From the NCBI RefSeq assembly GCF_030160235.1, contig NZ_BSNY01000007.1, positions 93,954-157,953 on the forward strand: DNA of 64,000 bases. Reading direction: 5' to 3'. Under the pieces are notes generated by a model that had not been told where the DNA came from, made no database searches, and saw only the letters and a program-made list of their open reading frames with translations. The position numbers and the translations under genes are program-made. This document shows, one piece after another, positions 17,484-26,548 of this stretch. The stretch is from Mesorhizobium huakuii. Lineage in GTDB: Bacteria; Pseudomonadota; Alphaproteobacteria; Rhizobiales; Rhizobiaceae. Position 1 is the stretch's first letter. Each line of letters opens with the position of its first letter.

Positions 17484-19460
17484 TCAGGCAGCGCGTTTGC
17501 GCCTGCGGTCCGGCGTAATGGCCTCTTCGGTCAGTTGCGCGATCGCTTCGGTAAGGCCAAGCGATTCCTGGTCGCGCGAGCCGAGCCGGCGGATATTGAC
17601 CGTCTGTTCCTCCGCCTCGCGTTTGCCGCAGACCAGGATGACCGGCACCTTGGCCAGGCTGTGCTCACGGACCTTGTAGTTGATCTTCTCGTTGCGCAGA
17701 TCGGCTTCCGCCAGCAGCCCGGCGGCCTTCAGCTTTGCCACCACCTCGGTCGCGTAGCCGTCCGCCTCGGAGGTGATCGTCGCCACCACCACCTGCAGCG
17801 GCGCGAACCACAGCGGGAAATGACCGGAATAATTCTCGATCAGGATGCCGAGGAAACGCTCCATCGAACCGCAGATGGCGCGGTGCACCATGACCGGCTG
17901 CTTCTTCTCCGAATCCGAGCCGATATAGAAGGCGCCAAAGCGTTCCGGCAGGTTGAAGTCGACCTGCGTGGTGCCGCACTGCCATTCGCGGCCGATGGCG
18001 TCCTTCAGCACATATTCGAACTTCGGCCCGTAGAAGGCGCCCTCGCCCGGATTGATCGAGGTCTTGATCCGGTTGCCGGACCGCGTCCTGATCGTCTCCA
18101 GCACGCTGCCCATGATCGCCTCGGCATGGTCCCAGGCCTCATCGGTGCCGACACGCTTGTCCGGCCGCGTCGACAGCTTGACGCTGATTTCGTCGAAACC
18201 GAAATCGGCATAGGTCGACAGGATCAAATCGTTGATGCGCAGGCATTCCGACGCCAATTGCTCCTCGGTGCAGAAGATATGGGCATCATCCTGCGTGAAG
18301 CCGCGCACGCGCATCAGACCGTGCAGCGCGCCCGACGGTTCGTAGCGATGCACATTGCCGAATTCCGCAAGTTTTACGGGCAGATCGCGATAAGACTTCA
18401 ACCCATGCTTGAAAATCTGCACGTGACCCGGGCAGTTCATCGGCTTCAGCGCGAAGACACGGTCGTCGTCGGTGTCGTCGCCGGCGACCGTTACCTTGAA
18501 CATGGCGTCGCGATACCAGCCCCAATGGCCTGACGTCTCCCACAGGCTCTTGTCGAGCACCTGCGGTGCGTTGACCTCCTGGTAGCCCTGCTCGTCAAGG
18601 CGGCGGCGCATGTAATTGACCAGGTTCTGGAACATCTTCCAGCCCTTGGCGTGCCAAAAGACGACGCCCGGCCCCTCTTCCTGGAAATGGAAGAGGTCCA
18701 TCTCGCGGCCAAGCTTGCGATGGTCGCGCTTCTCGGCCTCCTCCAGCATCGTCTGGTAGGCCTCGAGTTGCGCCTGGTCGGCCCAGGCCGTGCCGTAAAT
18801 GCGCGTCAGCATCGGGTTGTTCGAATCGCCGCGCCAATAGGCACCGGCCACCTTCATCAGCTTGAAGGCACTGCCGATCTGACCGGTCGAGGCCATGTGC
18901 GGGCCACGGCAGAGATCGAACCAGTCGCCCTGGGCATAGATCTTGAGGTCCTGGTCCTCGGGAATGGCGTCGATCAGTTCCAGCTTGTAGCGCTCGCCCT
19001 TGTCGGCGAAGACCTTTTTCGCCTTGTCGCGCGACCAGACTTCCTTGGTGAACGGCTTGTTGCGCGCGATGATCTCGCGCATCTTCTTCTCGATCACCGG
19101 GAAATCATCCGGCGTGAACGGCTCGTTGCGGGCAAAGTCGTAGTAGAATCCGTTCTCGATCACCGGCCCGATGGTCACCTGCGTTCCCGGCCACAACTCC
19201 TGAACGGCCTCCGCCAAAACGTGCGCGGTGTCGTGACGGATAAGCTCGAGCGCGCGCGCATCGTCGCGGGTGATGATCTCGACCTTGCCGGACTTGCCGA
19301 GCGGGTCGGAGAGGTCGCGCACGGTGCCGTCAATGGCATAGGCGACAGCCTTCTTGGCCAGCGACTTCGAGATCGATTCGGCAAGGCCCGCACCGGTCAT
19401 CGCCGCGTCGTAGTCGCGGACGGAGCCATCGGGAAATGTCAGGGAAACGGAATTCAGCAT
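17484..19460 (-). CDS. thrS: Threonine--tRNA ligase
   Basis: 658 residues, the normal length for bacterial ThrRS. It has an N-terminal TGS domain (about 1-65) and an editing domain with [12 protein letters not shown] near residue 78. The class II catalytic core contains [13 protein letters not shown] and the later [25 protein letters not shown]. The C-terminal anticodon-binding domain shows [24 protein letters not shown]. It charges tRNA-Thr in the cytoplasm. No T-box leader is seen upstream, as expected for a proteobacterium. A hairpin terminator follows. Confidence 0.98.
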   Translation of the reverse strand: MLNSVSLTFPDGSVRDYDAAMTGAGLAESISKSLAKKAVAYAIDGTVRDLSDPLGKSGKVEIITRDDARALELIRHDTAHVLAEAVQELWPGTQVTIGPVIENGFYYDFARNEPFTPDDFPVIEKKMREIIARNKPFTKEVWSRDKAKKVFADKGERYKLELIDAIPEDQDLKIYAQGDWFDLCRGPHMASTGQIGSAFKLMKVAGAYWRGDSNNPMLTRIYGTAWADQAQLEAYQTMLEEAEKRDHRKLGREMDLFHFQEEGPGVVFWHAKGWKMFQNLVNYMRRRLDEQGYQEVNAPQVLDKSLWETSGHWGWYRDAMFKVTVAGDDTDDDRVFALKPMNCPGHVQIFKHGLKSYRDLPVKLAEFGNVHRYEPSGALHGLMRVRGFTQDDAHIFCTEEQLASECLRINDLILSTYADFGFDEISVKLSTRPDKRVGTDEAWDHAEAIMGSVLETIRTRSGNRIKTSINPGEGAFYGPKFEYVLKDAIGREWQCGTTQVDFNLPERFGAFYIGSDSEKKQPVMVHRAICGSMERFLGILIENYSGHFPLWFAPLQVVVATITSEADGYATEVVAKLKAAGLLAEADLRNEKINYKVREHSLAKVPVILVCGKREAEEQTVNIRRLGSRDQESLGLTEAIAQLTEEAITPDRRRKRAA

Positions 19461-19652
19461 TTTTATCTCCTATCCAGTCCCGCAAACGAGCGCGGGTGGT
19501 CGTGGGTAAGCCGGATGCACCCGGCAGCGGGCGGGTTTTAGAGGCAGCGTTGCGTCAGGTAAAGAGCTGCAATTGGCGCAGCCGTCAGGAAATGTCGCCA
19601 CAGATGTCGCAGACACTTGCGAAAATGCACGACATCAACTGGAATCATCAGC

Positions 19653-20489
19653 ATGGAAGACGCAACACCCAGCCGAACCGCCCTTGGCGTCGCCCGCATG
19701 CGGGCTTTGCATCAGTTCTCACCGCAGGCAGGGTTGTTTCGCGATCCCTACGCGATCGCGATTCTGGGTGAAGCCGCTCCCACGGCGCAGGAGCTTGAAC
19801 AGGAAGACGAGCGCCGCCGGCGCATGCGCCTGTTCGTGGCGGCGCGCGCCCGCTTCGCCGAGGACTGGCTGGCGGCTGCGGTGCATCGCGGTGTCCGCCA
19901 ACTTGTCGTACTTGGCGCCGGCCTCGATACGTTTTCGCTGCGCAATCCGTATCCGGACCTCAGCGTGTTCGAAGTCGATCACCCGGCCACGCAAGCCTGG
20001 AAACGCAAATGCATCGCCGATAGCGGTCTTGCCGAGCCAGCCGCCACAAGGTTCGTGCCGGTCGATTTCGAGCGGCAAAGCCTGTCCGCGGAACTGGCCG
20101 CGGCCGGTTTGCAGTCGACCACGCCGAGCTTCTTCATCTGGCTGGGAGTCGTGCCCTACCTGACGAAGGAAGCGATCTTCAAAACCTTGTCCTGGATAGC
20201 CGGTATCCCCGGCTCGGAGGTCGTGTTCGACTATAGCGAACCGGCTGAGAACCGCGATTCGGCGGCACAGGCCGCGCTGGCCTTCCATGCGGCGCGCGTC
20301 GCGTCTGTCGGGGAGCCATGGATCAGCTTCTTCGTTCCGACCGAGCTGGCGAAATCCCTGGGGGAGCTTGGCTTCGACGAGATCGAGGATATCGAGAGCG
20401 GCGATATAGCCGCACGCTTTTCCAAGGCACCGAAGGGAATGACGAACACTTCCGGCGGCCATCTCATTCGCGCGCGCCGAACCGCCTGA
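19653..20489 (+). CDS. Class I SAM-dependent methyltransferase, leucine carboxyl methyltransferase (LCM) type
   Basis: 278 residues from ATG 19653. The pattern SRTALGVARMRALHQ, the Ia motif QLVVLGAGLDTFSLR and FEVDHPATQAWK belongs to the LCM/PPM family of methyltransferases (also seen in polyketide-associated and mycobacterial paralogues). The later FIWLGVVPYLTKEAI fits too. The substrate is unknown; bacterial members probably methylate small-molecule carboxylates or hydroxyls. It is convergent with the beta-lactamase gene, six bases between stops. Confidence 0.88.
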   Translation: MEDATPSRTALGVARMRALHQFSPQAGLFRDPYAIAILGEAAPTAQELEQEDERRRRMRLFVAARARFAEDWLAAAVHRGVRQLVVLGAGLDTFSLRNPYPDLSVFEVDHPATQAWKRKCIADSGLAEPAATRFVPVDFERQSLSAELAAAGLQSTTPSFFIWLGVVPYLTKEAIFKTLSWIAGIPGSEVVFDYSEPAENRDSAAQAALAFHAARVASVGEPWISFFVPTELAKSLGELGFDEIEDIESGDIAARFSKAPKGMTNTSGGHLIRARRTA

Positions 20490-20495
20490 CCGGAA

Positions 20496-21323
20496 TTACT
20501 TCACCAGCAACGGCAGATCTTTCAGGAACGCCGCCCGCGTCTTGAGGCCTTTTGGCATATCGGTGCGGGTGGCATCGACGACCAGGCGGGCAAAGACGAT
20601 CTGCTGGCCGTCCTTTTTCGCCCAGCCGACGAACCAGCCGAGCGAACGCTTGTCCCTGATCTTGTCGGCATCGTTGGCCAGCCTTGTGCTGCCGGTCTTG
20701 CCTTGCACCGTCCAGCCCCCGGCCTGGAACGTCGGGATGATGGCTGACGTCATATCATAGGCCTTGGCCGAGACCGGCAACTTGCGCGCCAGCAGCTTAC
20801 GCAGGAAATCGACCTGCTCGACCGGCGTGATCTTGAGCGAGGAGTTCACCCAGGAATGGGTCAGCCCGTCATTCTTGCCGGTATTGCCGGAAACGTCCTT
20901 GTTGCCATAGTCGAGTTTCGAGACATAGCCGGCAAAATTCTCCGCTCCAAGCTTGCGGGTGATTTCACGCGAGTACCAGAGGATCGAATCCTTTTCCCAT
21001 ATCGTCGGGTCGACTGTCTTCTGGTCCCGCTTCACGGCATTGAATTCGGGTTTGTAGTCCCAGCTCGGCGTGTGCTCATCGCTCAGGATCCCGGCGTCAT
21101 AGCCAATTAGCGAAAGCGGCACCTTGAACGTCGAGGCTGGGCTGAACCGCTGATCGCAGGTGCCATCCTGATAAAGCACCTTGCCGCTCGCCGCATCGGC
21201 GATGAGCGTGCACTGTACATCCCCAAGCGGCGCCGATTGCGCGCGCATCGGGAACCCCAGCAGCCAGGCGAGCAGGAAGAGGACTCCAGCCAGGATAAAG
21301 GGAAGACGGTCGATGTTACGCAT
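20496..21323 (-). CDS. Class D (OXA-type) beta-lactamase
   Basis: 275 residues. A signal peptide covers about residues 1-31 (cleavage after AQSA). The active-site motif STFK is at residues 64-67, with Ser64 the nucleophile and Lys67 the residue that is carbamylated in this class. The YGN motif is at 139-141 and KTGS at 209-212, followed by a WFVGW strand. At motif II the sequence is Ser113-Ile-Leu115 instead of the usual S-x-V. It should hydrolyse penicillins in the periplasm; the spectrum cannot be inferred. It looks like a chromosomal rhizobial gene: no mobile element sequence flanks it. Confidence 0.93.
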   Translation of the reverse strand: MRNIDRLPFILAGVLFLLAWLLGFPMRAQSAPLGDVQCTLIADAASGKVLYQDGTCDQRFSPASTFKVPLSLIGYDAGILSDEHTPSWDYKPEFNAVKRDQKTVDPTIWEKDSILWYSREITRKLGAENFAGYVSKLDYGNKDVSGNTGKNDGLTHSWVNSSLKITPVEQVDFLRKLLARKLPVSAKAYDMTSAIIPTFQAGGWTVQGKTGSTRLANDADKIRDKRSLGWFVGWAKKDGQQIVFARLVVDATRTDMPKGLKTRAAFLKDLPLLVK

Positions 21324-21470
21324 TGATGCTCGCTCCAGTGGGGTGTTCGCCAGCGGGCTTAGCGAGGTCTCTTGTCTCGATTTTGTCTCAAATGCGCAGT
21401 CTTTGTGCAGGCTTGCGTTAACCCTACCGGATCGTAAACATGCGCCCTGCCCGAGATGTGGCCGGCGCGA

Positions 21471-21914
21471 TCATGCCCGCTTTTCGGCGCGCTTGCGGCC
21501 GATCCGCCAGTACCGCCACGGCATGAACCAGACATAGCGATCCGCCAGCACTTCCGGTACCAGGTCGATGCCGTGCGTGCCGAACGGCCCGCAGCGCAGC
21601 ACGCGGAAAAATCCCATCCAGCCGCCGGCCCACAGGCCATGGCGGGCGATCGCCTCATGCGCGTATTCGGAACAGGTCGGCAGATGCCGGCAGGAATTGC
21701 CGATAAAGCCAGACAAAGTCAGCTGGTAGAGACGTACGAACGAGGTGCCGAGAAGACGGCCAGGCGTCTTGCGCCATGGGCCCGGCCAGTTGCGGCCACG
21801 CCCTGGTGGTCTGGCGCTATGCGCATGCCCATGATGGTCGCGCACCGCAGTCTCCGTATCGCGTTTCCCATGCGATAGATGTGAGCTTCGGCTGGAGAAC
21901 GCAATCCCTTTCAC
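21471..21914 (-). CDS. yidD: Membrane protein insertion efficiency factor YidD
   Basis: The C-terminal 85 residues carry the compact YidD signature: LYQLTLSGFIGNSCRHLPTC, SEYAHEAIARHG and FFRVLRCGPFG, with the three conserved cysteines. The protein helps the YidC/Sec pathway insert membrane proteins. The start is uncertain. GTG 21914 overlaps the stop of a small upstream frame in a GTGA arrangement; GTG 21845 has GGAG six bases upstream and gives a more usual 124 residues. The long His/Arg-rich N-terminus before GRLLGTSFVRLYQ is atypical. It is not next to rpmH or yidC here. Confidence 0.88.
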   Translation of the reverse strand: MKGIAFSSRSSHLSHGKRDTETAVRDHHGHAHSARPPGRGRNWPGPWRKTPGRLLGTSFVRLYQLTLSGFIGNSCRHLPTCSEYAHEAIARHGLWAGGWMGFFRVLRCGPFGTHGIDLVPEVLADRYVWFMPWRYWRIGRKRAEKRA

Positions 21915-22093
21915 TTCCTCCCCTCACCATTGGCTTCAGTGTCTTGAACGCGAAAAGGATGCAGGTCGGTCGAAGGCGACCAACGGCCAGGTCTTGTCGG
22001 TTCTTCGCGGCGTTTTGCATGCAGTCTGCCGCCATGCCGTTGAAACGTCGCGATCAGCATCACGTCGCGGAGAATACTCAGAAATTCATTCAT
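21911..22093 (-). CDS. Small ORF upstream of yidD with a strong ribosome site
   Basis: 60 codons beginning ATG 22093 (MNEFLSILRDVMLIATFQ), with AAAGGAG seven bases upstream, and ending in a TGA that overlaps a GTG start of yidD. The N-terminal 17 residues form a plausible amphipathic or membrane helix; the rest is polar and basic with no recognised family. It is divergent from the LysR gene, 85 bases away, where rhizobial GcvA-like regulators often face a small gene. The ribosome site is the main support. It could be a leader peptide coupled to yidD or a non-functional remnant. Confidence 0.35.
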   Translation of the reverse strand: MNEFLSILRDVMLIATFQRHGGRLHAKRREEPTRPGRWSPSTDLHPFRVQDTEANGEGRK

Positions 22094-22178
22094 CTCAGAT
22101 CTCCTTTGACGCCGATTAGACCGCTGCTGGCCATAGCCCTCAAACGAGTATATTTTCCGCCTCGGATAACTTGAGATT

Positions 22179-23093
22179 ATGCGAATGAAGCGCGGACGGC
22201 TCCCGCTGACGGCACTGAGGAGTTTCGAGGCAGCCGGCCGGCATCTGAGCTTCAGCCGGGCGGCTGAAGAGCTTTTCGTTTCACAGGCGGCGATCAGCCG
22301 ACAAATACGGGAATTGGAAATCTTGATCGGCAGGCCACTCTTCGAGCGGCTTCACCGCAGAGTCGAATTGACGGAAACGGGGCAAACGCTCCTCGGTCAA
22401 TTGACCACCAGCTTTGACGACATCGACCGTCGGCTGTCGGAAATCATCAGCAAGCCGGCTCAGAGCCCGTTGCGGGTCAGCGTCGAGCCATCCTTTGCGG
22501 GCGAATTTCTGATACAGCGGCTCAATTCGTTCCAGCAACACCATCCTGAGATCGACATTTCGGTCGACGCGGACTCTCGGCTTATAGAGTTTCGTGGCCA
22601 CGAAGCAGAAATCGCGATCCGATACGGAGCCCATGCCCGGTCCTGGCCACGTACCGAAGCGCGGCATTTGGTCGACGTTCTGGTGACGCCGGTCATGGCA
22701 TCGGGATTGCTTGCGTCGGGCGCGCCCCTGACATCGCCTGTCGACCTACGGCACTACACCTTGCTCCATGACTACAATCGCGATGGCTGGGCGACCTGGT
22801 TTCAGGCAATGGGCCTTCCAGAACTCGCCCTCCAGAGAGGACCGCTTTACACGGACGCCGCGCTTGCCATGCAGGCCGCGAAACTTGGGCACGGTGTTGC
22901 TTTGGGCGATCGCATTCTGAACGGCGCAGATCTTCATGCCGGTCTTTTGGTCCGTCCGTTCGAAATGGAAGTCCCTTATGGCGCGTATTGGCTTGTCGCC
23001 TCCGACTTCCGGCGCCTTAGCCGCCAGGCGGAGGTTTTTGTGGACTGGCTTGTCGAAGAGCTGCGCGCGAGACCAACGGACGGTGAGGTCTAA
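22179..23093 (+). CDS. LysR family transcriptional regulator, GcvA-like
   Basis: 304 residues. The N-terminal winged helix (residues 8-66) has LPLTALRSFEAAGRHLSFSRAAEELFVSQAAISRQI in pattern, the GcvA-type beginning. The substrate-binding domain starts near residue 95 (PLRVSVEPSFAGEFL). The effector is unknown. No metabolic gene is adjacent: a small ORF and yidD lie divergently upstream, and a lipoprotein gene is convergent downstream. Confidence 0.92.
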   Translation: MRMKRGRLPLTALRSFEAAGRHLSFSRAAEELFVSQAAISRQIRELEILIGRPLFERLHRRVELTETGQTLLGQLTTSFDDIDRRLSEIISKPAQSPLRVSVEPSFAGEFLIQRLNSFQQHHPEIDISVDADSRLIEFRGHEAEIAIRYGAHARSWPRTEARHLVDVLVTPVMASGLLASGAPLTSPVDLRHYTLLHDYNRDGWATWFQAMGLPELALQRGPLYTDAALAMQAAKLGHGVALGDRILNGADLHAGLLVRPFEMEVPYGAYWLVASDFRRLSRQAEVFVDWLVEELRARPTDGEV

Positions 23094-23150
23094 GCCACCC
23101 ATTCCGCACGTCTCCTGTCCCTCGCTAAATGGAACCCACCAGGCTCGCGG

Positions 23151-23585
23151 CTACTTTGCCTTTTTGTATTTTTCGAGAAACTTGTCGATGTCGTTTGCCC
23201 CGGCTGCCGGAGGCCCGCCCATTGTGACGTGCGCCGGGTGGAATGTCAGGACGACCTCACGCCACAGATCATAATGGGCCGCGTAGGGCACCAGCCCGGA
23301 AAATGGCGCGCAGCGCGTGATTGCCCGCGCGGCGGCCTCGGCGACCTTGTCGAGCGGTGGTGTCACAGGATCGAGGATCTTCGGCGGGCCGGCGAGCGAA
23401 CCGTCCTTGTTCAGGTTGATCCGGACGCGCGCAACGCTCGTGGCATTTGCGGGCACTGCCCAACAGGCCTGGATAGCCTTCATGAGATAACCGTGGATAT
23501 CCCACGTGACTGCCACGTCGGCCCGGCTCGCGCCGCAGCCCGAGATGAGTGCGGCGGCAAGGCTCCAAAACGAATACCGGGCCAT
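23151..23585 (-). CDS. Secreted TonB/TolA C-terminal-like protein, possible lipoprotein
   Basis: 144 residues with a short hydrophobic N-terminus and a lipobox-like ALISGC at Cys17. The mature part (CWAVPANATSVARVRINLNK, DGSLAGPPKI, AARAITRCAPF) resembles the TonB/TolA C-terminal fold, where a cell-envelope protein pairs a cross-strand with a partner. There is no transmembrane anchor plus proline-rich linker, so it is not a complete TonB. Two conserved cysteines may form a disulfide. Its function is unknown. Confidence 0.68.
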   Translation of the reverse strand: MARYSFWSLAAALISGCGASRADVAVTWDIHGYLMKAIQACWAVPANATSVARVRINLNKDGSLAGPPKILDPVTPPLDKVAEAAARAITRCAPFSGLVPYAAHYDLWREVVLTFHPAHVTMGGPPAAGANDIDKFLEKYKKAK

Positions 23586-23648
23586 GGAAGGGTCGGTGTC
23601 GCGGGCTGCCGCGAAGTCCGCACATCGTGAGAATGGAAAACGGCAAGA

Positions 23649-24095
23649 TCAGGCCGCTTGTTCGGCGCGCTTCTTCTCGATCTGGCCGATAGCGTCGACC
23701 ACGGCGTCGAAGGTCAGCATGGTCGAGGCATGGCGTGCCTTGTAGTCGCGCACCGGCTCGAGGTACTTCAGGTCGGCGAAGCGCCCTTCCGGCGGCGCGC
23801 CGTTCTCCTTCAGCATCTTCAGCATGGTGTCGCGCACCGTGCGCAATTCCTCGGCGCTCGCGCCGACCACATTCTGGGCCATGATCGAGGACGACGCCTG
23901 GCCGAGCGCGCAGGCCTTCACGTCATGGGCGAAGTCGGTGACCACGCCGTCCTCCATCTTGAGATCGACGGTAACGGTCGAGCCGCACAGCTTGGAATGG
24001 GCCTTGGCGGTCGCGTCCGGATGATCGAGCCGTCCGATGCGGGCGATGTTTCCGGCAAAACCGAGAATTTTCGCGTTGTAGACATCGTTGATCAT
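23649..24095 (-). CDS. Iron-sulfur cluster assembly scaffold protein, SufU/IscU-like
   Basis: About 148 residues from ATG 24095 (an upstream in-frame ATG at 24119 is less likely). The IscU/SufU fold is shown by YNAKILGFAGNI near the start, the first ligand motif KLCGS and the second ACALGQASSSIM. The third cluster ligand, normally a Cys in a KxxxxC segment, appears as Ser in KARHASTML. It is annotated as an Fe-S scaffold in many Alphaproteobacteria but may not be a classical scaffold. It lies alone, divergent from folE, and not in a suf operon. Confidence 0.85.
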   Translation of the reverse strand: MINDVYNAKILGFAGNIARIGRLDHPDATAKAHSKLCGSTVTVDLKMEDGVVTDFAHDVKACALGQASSSIMAQNVVGASAEELRTVRDTMLKMLKENGAPPEGRFADLKYLEPVRDYKARHASTMLTFDAVVDAIGQIEKKRAEQAA

Positions 24096-24278
24096 TATTT
24101 TCCAATCCGTCGCCGCCAAGCGAACAGCGATTGCCGCTGCTGCGTCTTCCTTTCGCTCGCTACGACCTTATATAATGCTGGCAGTCCGGTAACGACAAGG
24201 CGATGAGCGCCGCTGTCCTGGCCGGGAAGTTCACGCCGCTTACGGGGCTGGAAACGGGGCGAGTTTCCGACACCGAAA

Positions 24279-24331
24279 GGTCGTGGTCCGTTCAACTCGT
24301 TCCTCCTTGGAGAGGAACTACGGGAGACGCC
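24279..24331 (+). promoter_or_regulatory. Probable THF-II (folE motif) riboswitch
   Basis: The 5' leader just before folE folds into one rod of three stems. P1 is GG(U)CGU at 24279-24284 with ACGCC at 24327-24331. P2 is CCGU at 24288-24291 with ACGG at 24320-24323. P3 is GUUCCUC at 24299-24305 with GAGGAAC at 24312-24318. The folE ribosome site GGGAG (24322-24326) lies inside the structure, ten bases before ATG 24337. The folE/THF-II motif is known from leaders of folE in Alphaproteobacteria, including Mesorhizobium, and controls translation when tetrahydrofolate binds. The pairing is seen directly; the class assignment is by position and architecture. Confidence 0.62.
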
Positions 24332-24336
24332 TTTTT

Positions 24337-24972
24337 ATGGATGCCGTCATCAAGAAACTCATGCCCCAGTCCGTCTACATGGAAAAGCCGGTCACCGACC
24401 GGCCGAGCGAAGCTGAGGTTGAGGCGGCCGTGCGCACATTGCTGCGCTGGACCGGCGACAATCCGGACCGCGAGGGGCTGATCGATACGCCCAAGCGCGT
24501 GGCCAAGGCCTACCGTGAAATGTTCGGCGGCTACGACATGTGCCCGGCCGAGGAACTCGGCCGCACCTTCGAGGAGGTCGCCGGCTACGACGATCTCGTC
24601 ATCGTCAAGGACATTCAGTTCCACTCGCATTGCGAGCACCACATGGTGCCGATCATCGGCAAGGCACATGTCGGCTACCTGCCGGATGGCAAGGTCGTCG
24701 GCCTGTCCAAGATCGCGCGCGTCGTCGATATCTTCGCCCATCGGCTGCAGACGCAGGAAGCGCTGACCGCGCAGATCGCCGGCGTCATCCAGGATGTGCT
24801 CAATCCTCGCGGCGTCGCTGTCATGATCGAGGCCGAGCACATGTGCATGGCCATGCGCGGCATCCGCAAGCAGGGCTCCACCACCCTCACCTCCACCTTC
24901 ACCGGCGTCTTCAAGGATACGCCCGAGGAGCAGGTTCGTTTTGTCACCATGGTGCGTGGCGGCGGGGCGTAA
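24337..24972 (+). CDS. folE: GTP cyclohydrolase I
   Basis: 211 residues from ATG 24337; a longer reading upstream would translate the riboswitch-like leader and is rejected. The active-site motif [19 protein letters not shown] contains the zinc-binding Cys and His residues, and the second zinc Cys is in [17 protein letters not shown]. The C-terminal TSTFTGVFK segment is typical. The enzyme converts GTP to dihydroneopterin triphosphate, the first step of folate synthesis. It is followed after 41 bases by hisI, a frequent pairing in Rhizobiales, and is probably cotranscribed with it. Confidence 0.97.
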   Translation: MDAVIKKLMPQSVYMEKPVTDRPSEAEVEAAVRTLLRWTGDNPDREGLIDTPKRVAKAYREMFGGYDMCPAEELGRTFEEVAGYDDLVIVKDIQFHSHCEHHMVPIIGKAHVGYLPDGKVVGLSKIARVVDIFAHRLQTQEALTAQIAGVIQDVLNPRGVAVMIEAEHMCMAMRGIRKQGSTTLTSTFTGVFKDTPEEQVRFVTMVRGGGA

Positions 24973-25013
24973 GCCCCTCGCCGGCGTCTGGTCAACAGGA
25001 AAATAGACCGGCG

Positions 25014-25475
25014 ATGTCGGCACTGGAATTTCCCAAAACTCCATCTGACAAGAAGGCCTTGGAGGAAGGCGCGGTGTTCTCGCCGCGCTTTGACGCCGCC
25101 GGCCTTGTCACCGTCGTCGTCACCGATGCCGAAGACGGCATGCTGCTGATGGTCGCGCACATGAATGCGCAAGCACTCGCGCTGACACTGGAAACCGGCA
25201 TCGCCCACTATTGGTCGCGCTCGCGCAACGCGCTTTGGAAGAAGGGCGAAACCTCGGGCAATTTCCAGCATGTCGTCGAGATGCGCACCGACTGCGATCA
25301 GGACGCATTGTGGCTGCGCGTCAAAGTGTTGGGCCACGACGCAACCTGTCACACCGGCCGGCGTTCATGCTTTTATCGGACGGTGGGGCTCGTCGACGGC
25401 AAGGGGACGCTTGTTGACGACGGCAGCAAGCCGCTGTTCGATGCGGAATTCACGTATCGGAAGCCATCGTCTTGA
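25014..25475 (+). CDS. hisI: Phosphoribosyl-AMP cyclohydrolase
   Basis: 153 residues from ATG 25014. The HisI core is clear: [38 protein letters not shown], the metal-site Asp/Cys segment [10 protein letters not shown] and the zinc motif [11 protein letters not shown]. The enzyme opens the purine ring of phosphoribosyl-AMP in histidine synthesis. There is no fused HisE domain, as is normal for Alphaproteobacteria. It lies directly after folE. Confidence 0.96.
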   Translation: MSALEFPKTPSDKKALEEGAVFSPRFDAAGLVTVVVTDAEDGMLLMVAHMNAQALALTLETGIAHYWSRSRNALWKKGETSGNFQHVVEMRTDCDQDALWLRVKVLGHDATCHTGRRSCFYRTVGLVDGKGTLVDDGSKPLFDAEFTYRKPSS

Positions 25476-25556
25476 ACCATCTGCCTCACGCCAACCACAC
25501 AGATTCATCATTTCGATACGGCCTGTCCGTATATTAGTCTTGGGACAAGGGAGATC

Positions 25557-26531
25557 ATGATGCTCGAGTGGGCGTCATTGCGGAACAGACCAGATGTCAG
25601 GGAGGCCAACGGCCTGACCTCTTCCGGCGGTGCGTCCGAAACCAAATCTCCCAAGAAAACAGGCATTTCGCTCGCTTTGGGCGGCGGTTGCGCCAGAGGC
25701 TGGGCTCATATCGGCGTGCTGCGCGCGCTCGATGAAGCCGGCATCGAAGTCTCTATGATCGCCGGCACCTCGATTGGCGCACTGGTCGGCGGCTGTTATC
25801 TCGCCGGCAAACTGGATGAGCTGGAAGAGTTCGCCCGCAGCCTCACCAAGCGACGCATTTTCGGCCTGCTCGATCTCAATCTGCGCGGCAGCGGCCTGTT
25901 CGGCGGCATGAAACTCGATGCCCGTCTGCGCGAGCATGTGGCGGGCGTCCGTTTCGAGGACCTGCCGAAACCCTTCGTCAGCGTCGCGTCGGAAATCCGC
26001 ACCGGCCACGAGATCTGGCTGTCGCACGGCTCGCTGATCACAGCCATGCGCGCGTCCTACGCATTGCCTGGCGTGTTCGAGCCGGTGAATTGCAACGGCC
26101 GCATGCTGGTCGACGGCGCGCTGGTCAATCCGGTTCCGGTCTCGGTTTGCCGCGCCTACGAACAGCCGCTGGTCGTGGCGGTCAATCTTCACTACGACCT
26201 GTTCGGCCGCGCCGCCGTGATCAAGCACAGCGCCGGCGAACTGGTTGTCGAAAAGGACGCGCCGCGCGCCGGCCATGTCGACCCGCAGCACCAGTCGCAT
26301 CAGAGCCGCCTCGGCATCACCGGCGTCATGGTCGAGGCTTTCAACATCATCCAGGACCGCATTTCGCGCGCCAGGCTGGCCGGCGATCCGCCCGACATGT
26401 CGCTGCAGCCCAAGCTCAGCCATATCGGCCTCACCGAATTCCATCGCGCCGACGAGGCGATCCAGCTCGGTTATCAGGCGACGATGGCCCAGATCGGCGA
26501 GCTGACCCGGCTGCAGACCGTTCTCGCCTGA
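25557..26531 (+). CDS. Patatin-like phospholipase family protein
   Basis: 324 residues from ATG 25557, with AGGGAGA just upstream. The patatin domain begins near residue 36: the oxyanion motif GGGCARG is at 42-48, the nucleophile elbow GTSIG at 70-74 (Ser72) and the catalytic Asp186 in DGA. Both members of the catalytic dyad are present, so it should be an active lipid acyl hydrolase of the RssA/YlbK type. The first 30 residues are polar and not a signal peptide. The leader contains an inverted repeat ATACGG-N5-CCGTAT at 25516-25532 that could be a regulator site. Confidence 0.9.
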   Translation: MMLEWASLRNRPDVREANGLTSSGGASETKSPKKTGISLALGGGCARGWAHIGVLRALDEAGIEVSMIAGTSIGALVGGCYLAGKLDELEEFARSLTKRRIFGLLDLNLRGSGLFGGMKLDARLREHVAGVRFEDLPKPFVSVASEIRTGHEIWLSHGSLITAMRASYALPGVFEPVNCNGRMLVDGALVNPVPVSVCRAYEQPLVVAVNLHYDLFGRAAVIKHSAGELVVEKDAPRAGHVDPQHQSHQSRLGITGVMVEAFNIIQDRISRARLAGDPPDMSLQPKLSHIGLTEFHRADEAIQLGYQATMAQIGELTRLQTVLA

Positions 26532-26548
26532 TCAAGTCCGGATAGCGC

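Noticed and set aside
19461-19652. Possible T-box or attenuator before thrS
   Set aside because: No T-box sequence, leader peptide with Thr codons or terminator/antiterminator pair could be found.
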